The notes: a model not told the origin generated them from the sequence alone. A stretch of 64,000 bases of DNA from Ceratotherium simum simum (GCF_000283155.1 NW_004454260.1:3946748-4010747); one strand, 5' to 3'. Shown: positions 13,265 to 28,135, numbered from the stretch's first letter. Numbers and translations: made by a program.

Positions 13265-13925
13265 AGAGCAGTTATTGTGGTAAAATATACGTACATAACA
13301 ATTTGCCATATTAACCATTTTTAAGTGTACTGTTCAGAGGCATTAAGTGTATTCACTTTGTTGTGTAACCCTCACCACTACCCATTTCTAGAACTTTTTC
13401 ACAATGTCAGACAGAAACTCTGTACCCATTAAACACTAACTCCCCTATCCCCCCCACCCAGCCCCTGGCCACCAGCATTCTACTTTCTGTCTCTGTGAAT
13501 TGGACTGCTCTAGGTACCTCATGTAAGGGGAATCATATAAAATTTGTCCTTTTGTGTCTGGCTTATTTCGCTTAGCGCATGTTTTCAGGATTCATCCATG
13601 TTGCAGCATATGTCAGAATTTCATTCCTTTTTAAGGCTGAGTAATATTCCGCTGTGTGTTTTGTTTATCCATTCATCTGTGGATGGACGTTTGGGTTGTT
13701 TCTATCTTTTGGCTGTTATTAATGATGCTGCTATGAACATGTGTGTACAAGTATCTGTTGAAGTCTCTGTTTTCATTTCTTTTGGGTATATACCCATTAG
13801 TGGAATTGCTGGATCATAAGATAATTCTATGTTTAACTTTTTGAGGAACTGTCAAACTGTTTTCCACAGCAGCTGCCCCTTTTGACATTCCTACCAGCAT
13901 TGCAGGAGCATTCCGATTTCTCCAA
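13265..13925 (-). mobile_element. L1M-type 3' end
   Basis: The + strand shows the reverse complement of the L1 ORF2 C-terminus and 3'UTR: GGCTGAGTAATATTCCGCTG, TTATCCATTCATCTGTGGA, GGGTATATACCCATTAGTGG and GTCAAACTGTTTTCCACAGC. It is 5'-truncated and the coding part is degenerate. Confidence 0.85.
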
Positions 13926-13999
13926 GGGGGAAGAGTAGTTGTATTTGCTCAATATAAACCTGCTTGACTGGAGCCACATTTCACATGAGGCAGGAGGAA

Positions 14000-14170
14000 G
14001 ACCTACAATTAGGACAGTAGACTGAGGCCAGGTTATGGAGGGTCTTGAAGGCCTGGCCGTGGTATTGGTACTTTATTCTGTAGGCTGTGGGAAGCTGGTG
14101 AGGGCTTCTGAACCAGGGGAGAAGCAGGGTGAGAGTGGTGCTGGAGGAAGGCTAAGGGCCAAAGGATAGG
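14000..14170 (-). mobile_element. L2-like fragment
   Basis: GGTTATGGAGGGTCTTGAAGG, TACTTTATTCTGTAGGCTGT and ACCAGGGGAGAAGCAGGGTG resemble the reverse L2 region that also appears near 57600. Confidence 0.5.
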
Positions 14171-17100
14171 TGCTGGATAGATTGGGTCCTGGGGCAAGAC
14201 ATGGGTCAGTTTAAGATTGCGGTTACCCAGCGGAGAGACTAGGCTCTGTGTAGGAAGGTAGAAAGGCAGGGATGAAAGTGGAGAAGTCACTTCTGGGCTC
14301 AGCAGTGCAGCACTGGCCACAACCTGTGTGCACTTGTATTGAGGGAGGGTGAGGATGTGAGGGGGAGGAGTGAGTGGTGCCTCCTTGACCTTCAACATCA
14401 TGATTTCTGAGGTCCTAAGTTGAAGACAGGATGTAGAGAGGGGGCCTGCGTCTGGTTAGCTCCTTGTCTACTGAAGGAACAGACATTTGTAGCAGACCAT
14501 GGAGCTGATTTGTGGATACGTGGAGGTATCCCCACCTGTTTGGTTGTCCTAGGGCCTGGCCCTCTTGAATAGGATAAGATGAGCATTAGGATGCTCATAG
14601 GGAGCAGAAACACCAAACTCAAAGTAAGCCTAGCACCTACAGAGAGAAAGAAGGGGAAAGAGGGTGCCAGTTGGGTGTCTAAACCAAAATCTAAGCTAGT
14701 TCCCAAGTTCTTATTTTGATCTTTAATTTGCATAGTGCATAAAAAGGATATTATCCTGTTAAATTTTACTAGGAAGGTGTTTGTGTGGCCAATTTGCTTT
14801 GCAGTTGCCATTGTTCGTGCCAGGTTATTGGCTAAAAAACCATTCCTGCCTCCAAATGCTCCTGCCTCCCTTTCTCTCAGTCCCTTTGTGCTTCCACCCC
14901 TGAAGATTTCCAGGAGACACAAGGATCCATAGGTGGTGTCCTCTGTGTTACAAGAAGACTGAGTGCAGTGTGGGAGGGCGTGCCTGTGGGTGTGGGGGGC
15001 GGATGGCTAGGTGTGGGTTTTAGTGGACCTAGGTTGCAAGAGAGTTTTAAATAACTTATTTAAAATAGATGAATTAAGGGATCTAAAAGCAGATTTATAA
15101 GACATAATTAATTTTATTAGGCAGAGTATGTGGAAATATGCTATCAGTTGATGTAATAACTGTTTCAAGGCGTAGGATGTGGACGACAATGAGAAAGCAG
15201 CTGAAGTAGTGGTATTAAGATTAGCCTGGGTGTCCTGGACTTACTGATGCTAAGGAGAGCCACACCTGGAAACCAGCGACAAAGGCCGCCTGTCACACCC
15301 AGCTCGTGACATGTGCTCCACAAAGGTGGCAGCTCTTACATGGTTATAGGAATCGTTGTTAATGAGAATTCTTACACTCTCTGGTTCTTTATAAGTAGAT
15401 GTACATCTCTTGAGATGGGTTTGTATATATTTCTACCTGTATTTTCAACTCTGTGGATTTAGATTTTAAAACGTTAATGATTCTTATCCTAGTGTTGAGA
15501 AAGAAAATGACTCAGTTAAAAAAAACATTCCCCAGCCCACGTACATTTTTATCTGCACGTTAAACTGTCACAGCCTTTTCCACGTTTATTGCTGTGTGAG
15601 AAGGTGTGCTTGCTGACACCAAATAACAGAAGCATGACGAGGCGGAGCCACCAACCCTGGCGGCCCGGTTCAGTGTGCAGATAGGATTGTTAGCGAATGC
15701 GCCTCCTTCCTGACTGCACCCACCCTTATTTGGGCCCTGGGAGCAGGTGGATTCCCCTCCTGCTGTAGACAGCATCCGGGGTGGAGGAGAGCCTCTTTCC
15801 TCAATGAGTACCAATTGCCTGAAAGAATTAACAGATTTTGAAGAGAACCACTTCACATTTCCACAGAAGTCCTTTGAGTTTCCTAATAAGAAACGAACCT
15901 TCTTCTTTCTTCCATGAAGGGCCCCTGCAGGGACTCTCATTCTGTTCCAGCATGAGCTCAGCAAAACTGCCCTCAGCTGCCCTGACTTTGAGGGCTGTTG
16001 AGCAGTGTGCCCTGTTACCCAAGAAATTGGTGGAGCCTTCAGAAGAGAACTCAGTCCTTGTCACTCTGTGCCCAGGGCCTTAAATCACCCATGCTCACTG
16101 CCAGTGGATGTGCATTTTGAATCTGAGGGAGGCCCGTGGGACGGCTGTGAGAAATGAGACTACGCTGAAAATTCGCAGTCCCAGACTCCTCTGTGTGACC
16201 TGAAGGAGATCCAGACTTTGAACAGGATCAAAGAGGCTGTAAAACCCAGGGCTATGGGATGAAAAGGTCCTATAAGGCCAAGAACAGAGAAGAGAACTTG
16301 GCAGTGTTTGTGAGGAAGACCTGTAGGTCCCACAAGAGAAAAGAAGCGGAGAGTGAGGAGAAGAGAAGTGGCTGGTGAGAGGCCTTGAGAGCTGTAACCG
16401 ACTGTAGGCAGACGTTTCCCTGGAGACTGGCTTGTGTAGCTGGTCAAAGGCTGGGAGGCGCATTCTAGCTAATGGGGAGTAAGAGGAAGGAAGAGACGTG
16501 GAACAGAAAACATTGCAAATCACAGATAAAAGACGAGGAAGCTTATCTGGTGATTTGTTGAATTTATCTTTTTTTCCTGAATGTAGCAGAAACACCCACA
16601 GTATCAGTGATATGGGGAAGGCGGGGAACTTAACGCATCAGGGAATCATTTGCTCATTAGATAGGGGCAGTTCTGGGATCAGGCCCTTGGCAGGCTTGTC
16701 CCGAGAGTGGAGCTGAGATGCTGGTCACATCTTCAGCCTCACTAGCGAGACTGTGTGGGGTTTCAGTAACAGCGTAGAGCACAGTCTGGGGGGGTCCGTA
16801 AGTAGACTGCCCAACTAGTCTGGCTCTGAAGCACTGAGTGGTGCTGCTTCTCAGAGGTCGGAAGGACGATGTGAAATCAGATGTGTGTCTGCCACTGTGC
16901 TGGGTGTACTTTCTGTGTTGTCTGCTTTAACGCTTCCAGAGGGCCACGTGACCCAGGTGGCTGGCCCTGAGCACTCGGAGTTGCCCCCAATAGATCACTG
17001 TGGTCAGTCTATCTGAAATGGCTATAATTTCTAAGCGAGAATTTCAACACACTTTTAGAATGAAATAAATATAATAATTAAAATATTTATTTAATCATAT

Positions 17101-17450
17101 TGCAGAACATGTGGATAATAGCAGAAAGGGAAAAACTCATAACCCCACTCCATATCACAGCCAGTCTTATTTTGGCATATTTCCTTATAGTCCTTTTCTT
17201 AATGCCTCTAAATAGTAGAAATATAGTTTTGTATCCAGGATTACAAACCTTTTCCCATGTTTTTATGAAGTCTTCATGACTGTGATTTTTAAATGGATGG
17301 CATTTTGATTTCTTTTGAGATTTTTTAAGTGGGAGCCTGTTGAGTTTTCTAATTATTAGATGTACAGATTTAATCTTAATTTAATTTTCTTTTAAATGGC
17401 ATCTTGTGCTAGATCTCAACTATAAAAAAACACTCAGTTGCAGGGGTTAA

Positions 17451-17756
<306 letters not shown>

Positions 17757-20700
17757 TGATATCGTTGCCCATCAGCTCCCTCATTTCTCCTGCCAAGTAC
17801 AAAGGCCCCTTTCTCTTCTTGTTCAGCTCTGTGTTCTTCATATAAAGTTTATCACTGGTGTTTGCCTTTCCCTAAAGTAATTAGAAAACTGCCAGATAAG
17901 CAGATTGACCTTCAGAAGTGCAAATTAGGAGGGACTGGGTTTCCTCGGGATCCACAAAGATGGCACAGTGCCTGCTGTGTTCAGCTCTAGCTTGGGTCTG
18001 CACTCAGGTCTGGGGACGGCAGGGCCAGGCTGTTTCAGCAGTGGAGCGGGCCCCACCCAGACCCTCCAGGGCGAGTGCCCGAGGCCCGGGCCCTGCTGGA
18101 GGATGCGCCCACTCCGCTGCGGCTGGCTTCCTCTGCTGTCCTGCTCCAGCGCAGCCGGGATGCATTCAATCAGAATCTGTTTTTTAGTCTAACCTACGTC
18201 TCTTCGGAGATTAAGTTTAGAATTACGCCAAGATGTTTCCAGGCACTCATTTTTGTAGCTGCTCAAGAAGACTAAGTGGGGTCTCGTTTTCAGATGCAGT
18301 GATCAAGTTTTTACACACGTCTCTTTAAGCTCTTTATTGTGCGGTGTTGGATCTTATAAGCTATTATGGCTACATCCACATATTGGTTGAGGTTAATCAG
18401 CAAACTTACTTAGCCAGCTTATATTAAAGTTAGAAAGTCGTATGTGTCTAATTATAAATCTTAAAGATCAAACTTACTTTTAATCTTTTACATTAAATTC
18501 ACATTATTAACAGCCAGTAATGCTCAGTATAACGGTGTGGTTGATACTGCTCAAAATTCTGGATAATGAATGCACTCCTTTTTTTATTTTTACATTTGAA
18601 GACTAATCCTTTCTAATTAAATGTTAAGGTCAGAATCCAGTAGTCATAGACGAGACCTTTGGAGGTCATCTGGTCTAGTCCTCCCCTCTGTGGCCTTCCT
18701 GACCTCTGGTTCTCTCTGCAGTGTGTGGTGGACCAGGGGACACCTACTCCACAAGGTGGGCTGCTGCTTTGTTGACCAACTCAGGGGGGAAAGCTCACTG
18801 TTGTTTGAACCTGAAGTTGCCTCCCTGTAATTTCTACCTGGTGGGTCTAATTCTAGCCTTGGACAAAATGACTGAACAGATGCATTTCCTCTTAAACACC
18901 ATCACCTTCCACGTATTTGAAGAAAGTGATCACAGCTCCCTTCCTCTTGTCTTCTCCAGGTTCAGGAGGGGCCTTGGGTTGGTATCGTGCCGAGTAGGGG
19001 CGCTGAACTTTCCAGCTGTCCCAGGTTGTAGAATGCCCTTTGGGCACAGTGTTGCTCGGGCTGCAGTGCTCAAGTGTCCCTGTGGCTTTGGCTTCTTTCA
19101 GCCTTTCTTCAGTGCTTCTGTGTTCTCTCTCTCTTCTCTTTGGCATGGCAGAGTGCCGCTGGCCTATTAAGCACTACACCCTGAGAAGGACTGAATCTGT
19201 GGTTGGCACCAGACGTTAAGTCAAATCGTTACTCTCAGCAGCTGGTGTGCTCATTTCTAGGACTAGTTTATAGGAAGGTCCTTTGGCTGGGAAGCTGCCT
19301 AGAGCTTGCCGGATGAAGGGCCCTGAGATCTGCTTCAGCACGTAGGCCAGGCCCTGAGCATGCTGGGCTTGATAAGATAGTGCTGGCACTAAAGGAATGT
19401 CTTCTCAGTGAAGGGCCGAGTCCTCTGCGTAGGACTCCGGGGCCTGGAATGGCAGGATTCTCTTGGGTATATATGACCGGCTGTTGCCTTGTCACGAGGA
19501 CTACAAGTAATTAACAGTAGGAATAAAACTTGAAGGGAAATATTGTTGACAAAAGTAAAATTAGTAGCTTATGAGTCTCCAAAATTGAGATGGTGAAATG
19601 AAATGTAATTCTAGTTAATGTTTTAAAAACAAACAGTCCTAGGGGCTTTTCTCTTGACCCTCACTATTCAGATGCCTGTCATTGCACGTTGGCAGCAGAG
19701 GAGGGTTGGGAAGACTTGTTTCTTGGGTGGAATATCTGGAGGTCTGTGTGTGTGCCAGACACTTGACCAGATGTTGGAATAAGAAGCCAAGTTCGAGATG
19801 CAGTTCCCGCCCTCCTGGAGAGAAGAATCTCCTCAGACAGAGCTAGAAGCTGCAGCAAAACTCTAGACAAGGCACAGTGGGAAGCGGAAAGGCTACCCAG
19901 GACAGAGGATGCAGTGCAGAAGGCTGAGGGTGGAGTTTGCTCTGTAGCCTCGGGGCTTCTGAGAGTGTTGAGGTCTCTGAGAAAATGGGATGAGAGAGGG
20001 TCCTCAAACTTGAGGGTATTTAATGCTATGTCAGAACTTAGTAAAGGTGGCATTTCACATCAGCCCACACGGAAGGGATCGTTCAGTGCTTGGTTCTAGG
20101 ACATGTAACCAAACATAGCAGAAAAAATTTAATTCTTATTTCACACCAAAACCCAAAGTAAACTCTGGTCAATTAAATATTTAAGTGCAATTAATACGAC
20201 CATAAAAGCATTGAGAGGAAGGAAACATAAGGGGCTATTTATTACATATTTGATGCTGTCTTTATGAAGTCCCTTTCCGTCCCCAGATTGAAAACTGTTA
20301 ACTGTTGTTGGCACTGAAGATGATGCTGAGTGATTTTTATTTCCTCCTTTTGGATTCTCTCTTTTTGTAAATTTTTATATAGTTACCATATGTTTTAGGT
20401 TTTGGTGAAAAATTCAATGAAAGATTTTTTTTTTTTGGCTTTTATAATTTAAACATGACTTTTTAGTTGTAAAAGTGAGAAATGGCTATTATAAAATGTT
20501 TAAACATATAGACACAACAAGAAATAAATTACTTAAAAATTCACTCCTGGCCCTGCCTCCCGAAATTAACCATTTTTAACATTAACTGAACACCATTCTA
20601 GGCACCTTTCTTTGCATATATACAGATAGAAGAATAACTTGCTAGCTAGGAATAGTTTAATACAACAAGAGATATACTAGTCACTCTATTTTTAATTGAA

Positions 20701-21129
20701 GAATTAAATTTTTTCTTAAATTTATAGAAGAGAATCTGAAATATAACAGAAGAAATTGCTGAACTTTAAGAAAATGTTTCTTTGCTTTAAGAGATATTAG
20801 TTCCTAAGAGATCCCTCTAAATTTAAGAAAGTGATTTTGCAAAACAGCAAAGATTGGAATTATTACATAATTTTTACTAAGTATTTAAGTTTTAGACTGG
20901 GCCGATTGAAAAATTACAAGAAGAGGAAATTAGCACAGTTACACTTCTCCCTCCCCTCCTGTGTCCCATCTTACAGTTTTCGTTAGCTATCTATTATTTT
21001 TACCTTGTCAGGGTTTACAACCTTTCCATTCTGTTTTGTGACCACAATTCCTATATTTCAGTGGATTTAGTATGTTCATCAGCAGTCTTCTTATGATTGC
21101 TTCTCCACTCCTTAGGTCTTCGTTGAGTC

Positions 21130-21720
21130 CTAAGAGCTTGAGACTAGAATGTCTACTTCCTGCATTATCTTTGGTTTAATGATAGCTTGGCCAGGCTTAC
21201 ACTTCTTGGGACATACTTTCTTTCCTCAGACTTTGTAGACACTCTTCCGGCATCTAATGATACCACGGAGGGGGTCAGGACAGCTTTATTTTGGCTCTCC
21301 TGAAATTGACTTCCTTTTGCCCGAATGCCTGAAGAATTCCTTCTTTAGTCTTGAATCATAACAACTTAATCAGGATATGTCTCATCTTAGTGTCTATTGT
21401 TCTCTATCAGATTTTCCTGTAATTCAGTTTGGTTTTTTGTTTTGTGGATTCTTTTATTTCAGGGAGATTTTTTTGGTGTTCTGTTTTTGAATACTTCTGC
21501 TCCATTTGTTGGATTTTCTGCTTCACAGACACAATTGTATATTTCACAGGTCTTTCCCACTTATTAGCGTCTCTATTGTTTAATGCCTTGGTCTTTTATC
21601 TGGATTCACTTCAGCCTTTCCTTGATGTGAGTAATTTGATTTTCAGACATATCTATTCTGTACCTTACTATTTCTATTTCTAATTTATCACTTCTGTTTG
21701 TTGGGCTATCAATTTATTTT
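21130..21720 (-). mobile_element. Probable old L1/HAL1 ORF1 remnant
   Basis: T-rich + strand with phrases such as CTTAATCAGGATATGTCTC and CAGATTTTCCTGTAATTCAG that resemble the reverse complement of L1/HAL1 ORF1 as also seen near 44640-44900. The divergence is high and the call is tentative. Confidence 0.45.
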
Positions 21721-24700
21721 CTGAGCACAGAATGTGCATGTTAATCTGTTTTTATCATTTCCTCTTTGAACTTTCTTTGTTGAATTCACATTGTTATTAA
21801 GAAAGTGTGAAACATTTGTAAGACATTTTCTTCTGTTTGCATTATATTTTCTTTCAGACTAGGATTTTCATTTGCTTTTTGAATGCTATTGCTTTCTTAA
21901 TTCTCTCTTTCTTTCTTCCTTTAATTTTGTTGTTATTCTTGAAATGTGGTTGCTATGATGTTTTTCCTCATCTTTCTCCTGCGTGGCGTGCAGAGGGCCA
22001 CTCAGACTGTTTGCTCTGACGCATAGGGGTGGGTTCTCCTCGGCGACCTCCCCACCTTGACTGAGAACTATTTGTGTCCCACTCCCAGCTGTATTTTGAG
22101 GACAGGGTATTTATTGTTCTAGTCACTTTATCTGCAGTCTGAAGGAGTGGCTGGAGCAGAGAAAGAACTCGCCTGAGGCTTCGTTCAGCCTTTGTTGGAG
22201 TTCCCAGTTCTCGTGGCTCCTCTGAGCCCTGGGATGGATAGGGTCGTTGCACAGGCTCACTCTCCGTCTTTGTACATGGATTCTGTTCCTGAGGGGTAGA
22301 TGAATTGGCTCTCAGAATGGGCCTTCAATTAAGGGCTGAGGCCTGGAACGTCAGAGAGAATCAGCCCCATTTGTTTACTTGTCTCACTCACCTAGTGTCT
22401 TCAGCAGCTCCTTCCACTGCCACAGGTCACAAAGAGGAGAAAAGATAAGGCTTTGCCCTCTGCTTAAGCTTGAGGGGAGGGGGAAGATACATATAAGATA
22501 TTTCATCTGGCCATCAGTGTCTCTCATCCCTTCTCCTCCTCCTGCTCTTATGAAGGATCTTGACTAAATGTGATTGTCTCTTTTCCTTTGGTTCTGCCAA
22601 ATCCACCTTCTTTGCAGGGGTTAGTTCACAAAGCATCAAGATAGTCCTACCTTCCTTCTCCACTCTCCCTGAGATGTGGGGAGACCAGGTATTCCGGGTG
22701 GCTTTTCCTGCACCAAGATCCTGAAGTGGCCCTGGGGCTCACGTCTCTCCCCGGACTCGCACCCCCGGCCGCCTGCTTGCTGCCCCGCGTGGGTCTCCAG
22801 CTGTTGGTTCCTGGAGCTGGGACCACAGGACGCTAAAACAGAATTTTCCGTTTCCTTCCTTGACCTCCTCTTTGTGAAGATTAAGGCAGAAGATTACGTC
22901 CCTTTCATTGGTCATTTATTGGTGGCAAGATTTTTACCATTTTCCACTATTTTTGGTACGTGGTTTGTGATTATCACTATTTGAGATTAATGTATTTAAA
23001 ACATTATCTTTCCACTGCATCTCCTTTAAAATGTAAACTCCTTTTGCTCTGACTCCATTTGGCTGAGGAATCTTTTACAAGTTGCTTCATGTATCTGGGC
23101 TTTATTATCTTCTGTAAAATTGACATACTGGTCTGGATGGGTCCCCTTGCAGCTCTGACGCTGGTTATTACAGATAGTTTTAGGTTTGGTTGGGTTTTTT
23201 TTTTAATTCAGCATCAGTTTGCTAATTATTTACCTAGAAAAGACCCAAATGGCTAAGAATTGTAACAAATATGCCTTCTTGGACAGAAGAAATAGATGTA
23301 GAACCTGGAATTCCCCAGAAAGAGCAGGCCTGCTCACAAGTCAGAAAGTGGCCCCTCCGGAGGGCTGGGTCTGAGAAATCAGCTCCCTTGGGGTGATGGC
23401 CAGGCCTGGAGTGCTCTCTGTAAGGAACCAAAGACCAAGTTTTCATCCTCCAGAACTGTGTTGGGAGTGGGCCCTGGTGACAAAGTTGATTCCTGGGTGC
23501 ATGAAGTACGTGCACTAATATATTTATCATTATTATTCCATTCTTCTTCTCATTATAATCAACTAATCCTAAAAATTATTTGTGTTTATAAAAAAATACA
23601 AATTTAATAAAACCATTTTCATAAAGGTCAACAGACAAGGACTCAGTAACAAGGTGGACGAGGCCTATACCTGGAGGCCAGACTAGGGAAGCAGTTACAG
23701 CTCATCCAAGACGCCAGCTCTGAACTTCCTGGCAGATGAGGGGAAAAGGGCAAAACAAAGGCTGGTTTACTTCAGCCCTCGGTTCATGAGAAGAAGGCTG
23801 CTTTTGTTGGGTAAGAGAAACGTTTTCCTAGCGCTAGACCCTAAAGGCCTTTATTTAAGAGGCAGTGGACATTAAATGAATGATGTTCCTAGGATTTACA
23901 AGAAATTATTGTCACATCCCCGAGGAGCAATAAGAACCCCGAGCACCCGTTTAAGGCAGTATCGGGGACATCTTGTACTTGAATTTTCTTTAGCAATTCT
24001 TTTTGATCCTTTTTCTCCCTAGAACCATTAAGATGTTTCTGGATATTTCTGGATTTTTTTTAAAACAACGACTGTAGACTCTCCGAGATTGACGTGAGCC
24101 TTGAATGTGGGGCTAGGCTGGTATGATCTGGTGTAACACATAGGCCGCAGGTCATCAGATGTAGGATTGTGATCGAGATAGACCCCTGCTCTTCTTTGGG
24201 TTTCTCAGAAGGAAAACTGATATGGTTTTCACAGTATCATCCTCCCACTTTATTCTACCTCTCTGCCTCTCCCATGGGCCCTTCCTCTAGTCATATACCA
24301 CTGTTGCACCCAGGAAAGTTTTATGGTTACTATGTTTGAGAAGCACTAATCTACATCATTCACCTTATTTGGATAAAATGGTCAGTTGGAAAATGATCTC
24401 ATTTGTTGTTCTGAAATGGGCATCCAGGGGAAGTAGGTCCCAATTGCTTAGTTGAGAGTCAAAATCAGTCTCATTTCTTAACATGATCAGACAACCGAAA
24501 TAATGGTATAGAGGAATTGTGTATTAATTCAGCTTGAGTGAGGGGAGGGGAGAGGACCCACCAAACCAAACGAAGAATATTATTTATTAAAGCCAGATTT
24601 CAAAAGGTCCCCAATCACTCTTTCTTCCCTCTTCAGGATAGTACCCAGTCTTCATTTCTAATCCCTTTGTGGCTAAGCAGTTTCTTTCCTGTTGTCATGT

Positions 24701-24859
24701 AGACCGTAGGTCAAGTTTGGAGACTGATGGGCTGTTATGTGTTATTTCATTTGCATGGGACATAATTAAAGCCTAAATAGATTTTCTTCTCATACCGGAT
24801 ATATTTGAGTAGAAAATTGACTTAGAAAAGAATAGTGATGTGATTTCCTTGCATCTGTG

Positions 24860-25125
24860 CCTCTCAGCCGTGAACGCCCTTTCTCTGCTCCCCTCCACCT
24901 GTGTGGAGCCTCCTCACCTGTCAAGGCTCAGCCTGGATGCCCTCTCTTCCTTGCTGTCGCTTCTCCGTCACCCATTGGAAGTTATTCACACTCTCCTCCT
25001 CACCCTCGTGGCTCGTTAGACCCCCAGCTGTTCTTGCAGTTGCTCCATCCTGCCTTGTGTTATGGCTCTTCAGTGGTCCCTTCCTTCCAGTGCGTGGTAG
25101 ACTCCCTGAGGCAGGTAGGGTGACC
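24860..25125 (+). mobile_element. L2 remnant
   Basis: CTGTCAAGGCTCAGCCTGGA, TGCCCTCTCTTCCTTGC and TAGACTCCCTGAGGCAGGTA fit the L2 3' pattern; the overlapping open frames have no domain. Confidence 0.6.
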
Positions 25126-25397
25126 GGTTGTCCCAGTTTGCTTGGGGCTGAGGAGTTTCCTGGGATGTGGACTTGCAGTGCTAAAACCTGGAGAATCCCA
25201 GGCAAACCTGGATGGTTGGTCCCCCTACAGGGACCATAAATGATTATTCTTTTTAAATCTTCCTCCAATGAGAATAATGCATTGCACAACAGAGTTACTC
25301 AGTAAATACTTGTTATTGAATCCATGTTTCTGTAGGCCCCTCAGTCTGAGGTACAAAAACAAGTACCTCTAATTATATAAAAAACACAATTTTCCTG

Positions 25398-25418
25398 CTC
25401 TCTCTCTCTCTCTCTCTC
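25398..25418 (+). repeat. (CT)n microsatellite
   Basis: Uninterrupted CT dinucleotides. Confidence 0.95.
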
Positions 25419-25884
25419 ACCTTCTATGGCAAGGTGCCCAATGTCCTGGACCCTCCCAGTCTTTCCAGGAGTCCTCAGAGCTGTCTCACATATGCTCAAA
25501 TACAAGTTCAGGCTCCCCTAACTGCGTCAGCTGGATGATGCAAACTCACTGCTTCTGACAACAGCAAAAGTCGTCGGCACTCACTAATGCCACAGAGGCC
25601 GCTGGTGCTGCCATCCCCGCCACCGGTGCTGCCCCTCTGCCAGCACTGCCACATTAATTCCTCAGAAGTCCTGGCTTGAGCTCCCGACACCCCCTCATAA
25701 TTGTGTTTTCTGCAAAGAATGCCTTTCAGTGTTTCCTGCAGCTCCATCTCTGCCCAGGGCTCACCTGTGGGTCCACAGGAGCTGGCTGGAAAGCAGGACG
25801 CACCCCAAGGATGTGCATTGTTTCACAGTCAGGCGCCCCTCTGAGAACTCAGATGTTGTTAATGAACCTGATTCCTCCTTAAGA

Positions 25885-26113
25885 CAGTGGTTCTGAACCG
25901 GGGGGCAATTCTGCTTCTTCTACGCTGGGACACTGGGTAAGGTCTGGAGGCATTTTTGGTTGTCACAACTGGGCTGGGGGTTGGGAGTGCTACTGGTGTC
26001 CAGTGGGTAGAGGCCAGGGATGCTGCTAGACATCCTGCGATGCGGAGAACAGCTCCTCTCACAATGGGGAATTATCTATTTCAAAATGTCAGTAGTGCTG
26101 AGGCTGAGTTCTA
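25885..26113 (+). mobile_element. hAT-Charlie-type MITE
   Basis: CAGTGGTTCTGAACC at the start, then GGCATTTTTGGTTGTCACAA, GGGTAGAGGCCAGGGATGCT and AAAATGTCAGTAGTGCTGAG, a well-known mammalian MITE whose exact name I cannot confirm. Confidence 0.65.
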
Positions 26114-27099
26114 CCTTAGGACGAGTTCTCTCCTGGAGGGTATAGCACCCCCTCCAAACAGGCCTTGGATCGGCCTGCCCTCAAGTCCACCAGACTGCCC
26201 AGTCACGTCTGACTGGTTCCCATCAGGAACTCACGTTGAACCATCCTCCCCGTGTCCAGTTTACATCTGAAGTTTTGTGGAGACTTCCTCTGTCTTCCAC
26301 CTGGCTGTACAAACCATGCAGCTTTGTGGTGGAGTCCTAGACAGTAAGGCCAAAGCCGTGAGATTTCATAGGTACCCCCATCATCCTGCTGAGGTACACG
26401 GATACCAGCCTGGGCTTTAGGAAACCTGGGTGGTCGGGTACCTCTCCACAGTGCACTTGTACAGACTAGGAACAGAACTCCAAGACCGGGATGTGCTTTC
26501 AGCCCCTTGGGAAATAAAATATAGGTGTAGAAGTGACTGTGATACAGGTTTTCTGACTGAAAATATGTCTTAATTAGTCTCTGTACGCTGTGTTACAATA
26601 GAGAAGGAACTGTCGTTTTCCAGAGAAAAAATATCCTGAAAAGACAAGGTCTTTGTGAAATAGAAACAGAATTTTCAGACTTCCGGGTTAAAATGGAATC
26701 ATGATCAAGTAGGATTGTGGAACTAATGCAAAGTAGCCATGAAGAGCTTCCCCAAAGGGTTCTTCAGAAGTTGGGGTTCCCTGAGATTCGTTCCAAAGGT
26801 TTCAGGACAACACTACCATGGTTGTTATAGAGAGGTGCTGTCTGGGGCACCTGAGTTAGTTCAAGGGAGCCAGGCAGCATGTGTCCAGGGACAAATAATT
26901 ACACCAAAGCACAGATATCTCTGTGCACACAGTCACCCACATACGTGCTCTTTCTCACACACGTCTTTCCAGGGGAGGGAGTCTAGTGAGAACTGTTTTG
27001 AACAATATGTAGTTGCGAACAGACAGACAGCAGTGGTGTTTCTATAGTGCTGTGCTCGTACTCTCATAGAGCCTGTGTTTACTGCATTGTAGCTTGAGT

Positions 27100-27250
27100 C
27101 ATGCACAGTAGACGAGAACTTCTCAAGGGCAGAAATGTCTTATTCATTTTTTAAGATCCCTGGTAGAGTATCTGACACATGGTATGTAGTTTGTTTGGTT
27201 GGTTATTGTTTGTGGAATGAAAGAAGGAAGGAATAAATGAATAAATGGAG
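27100..27250 (+). mobile_element. L2 3' tail fragment
   Basis: CTCAAGGGCAGAAATGTC, GTATCTGACACATGGTATGT and GGAATAAATGAATAAATGG match the L2 3' end. Confidence 0.6.
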
Positions 27251-27819
27251 TGGAACCCTGGAGGTGGACCTCAGAAGCAGTTCTGCTCTGCCTTTTGGGG
27301 AAGCCTCAGCTGGTGAATGAAGAGTGAAGGTCCAGTGCATTTCTGTTTTATTCTTGAAAACAGGAAGTGCTTTGAATGGATTTTAAAATGCCAGCAAAGT
27401 TGTTACTAGAAAACGAGAGTGCGTTTTATTCTGGCCCAGCAGGGGGCCTCTCCTGATTCTGGGATGGATTTTTTCCCACTGCATACACAATTGTAAAGCA
27501 CGGTTTTTCGGGCGCTTAGCACTGTGTGTGTGCTTTTATTCTGCCCTGGCAGGAAGTTAAAGCAGTAGCTGGCAGGTTTGCAAAAGGGATCTTTTATGTG
27601 CAGAGCATCTGTTGTCAGTAGGTGATGCCTCAGTCTGCAGGGACCGGGGCTCTCAGTCTTGAAGCACGTTGTTCCAGCCCAGGTCTCTGTTCCTGGTCCC
27701 TCGTCTGCCTCCAAGAGCTCCGCCGTCAGTCTGGGTTCCAGAGGCAGCTCTTACCTTTCTTCCACAGAGGAGACACAGAATTCTCAGAACCACATCTGTG
27801 ACCAGGTGAGCACTGCATG

Positions 27820-28135
27820 CCTCTTGCCCAGGGTCAAGATAATCTTCCCTGTTATTTCTTCCCTCTGGAATTTTCTTCCTCCCCTCTATCTTTTAAACCC
27901 TGTCCATCCTTCAAGGCCCCAGCCATTCCAGCCCTCAGGATTTGCTGTGCTTTCTGAATTTGTATGCTTTTTATCAGTGCCACGAGGTGTCATTTAATTT
28001 GAGCTCATTTTATTTCTCAGTTTTTTGAGAGCGGGAACCATGTCTTCTATTTCTTTGGATTTCTCCCAGAACTCTAGCTAGGCAGTCACTCCTTTTTGAT
28101 GTCATTATAAAAAGAATTGAATAAATTGGCCTCTG
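27820..28135 (+). mobile_element. L2 remnant
   Basis: CCTCTGGAATTTTCTTCCTC, CCTTCAAGGCCCCAGCC and TTTTTTGAGAGCGGGAACCA, then a decayed AATAAATTGG end, follow L2 in order. Confidence 0.7.

Noticed and set aside
14398..14922. 174-codon open frame on the minus strand
   Set aside because: No family resemblance and no splice or promoter context; consistent with chance in intronic DNA.
16095..16595. 166-codon open frame on the minus strand, Ser/Leu rich
   Set aside because: Composition-driven, no domain, no sign of being a processed gene copy.
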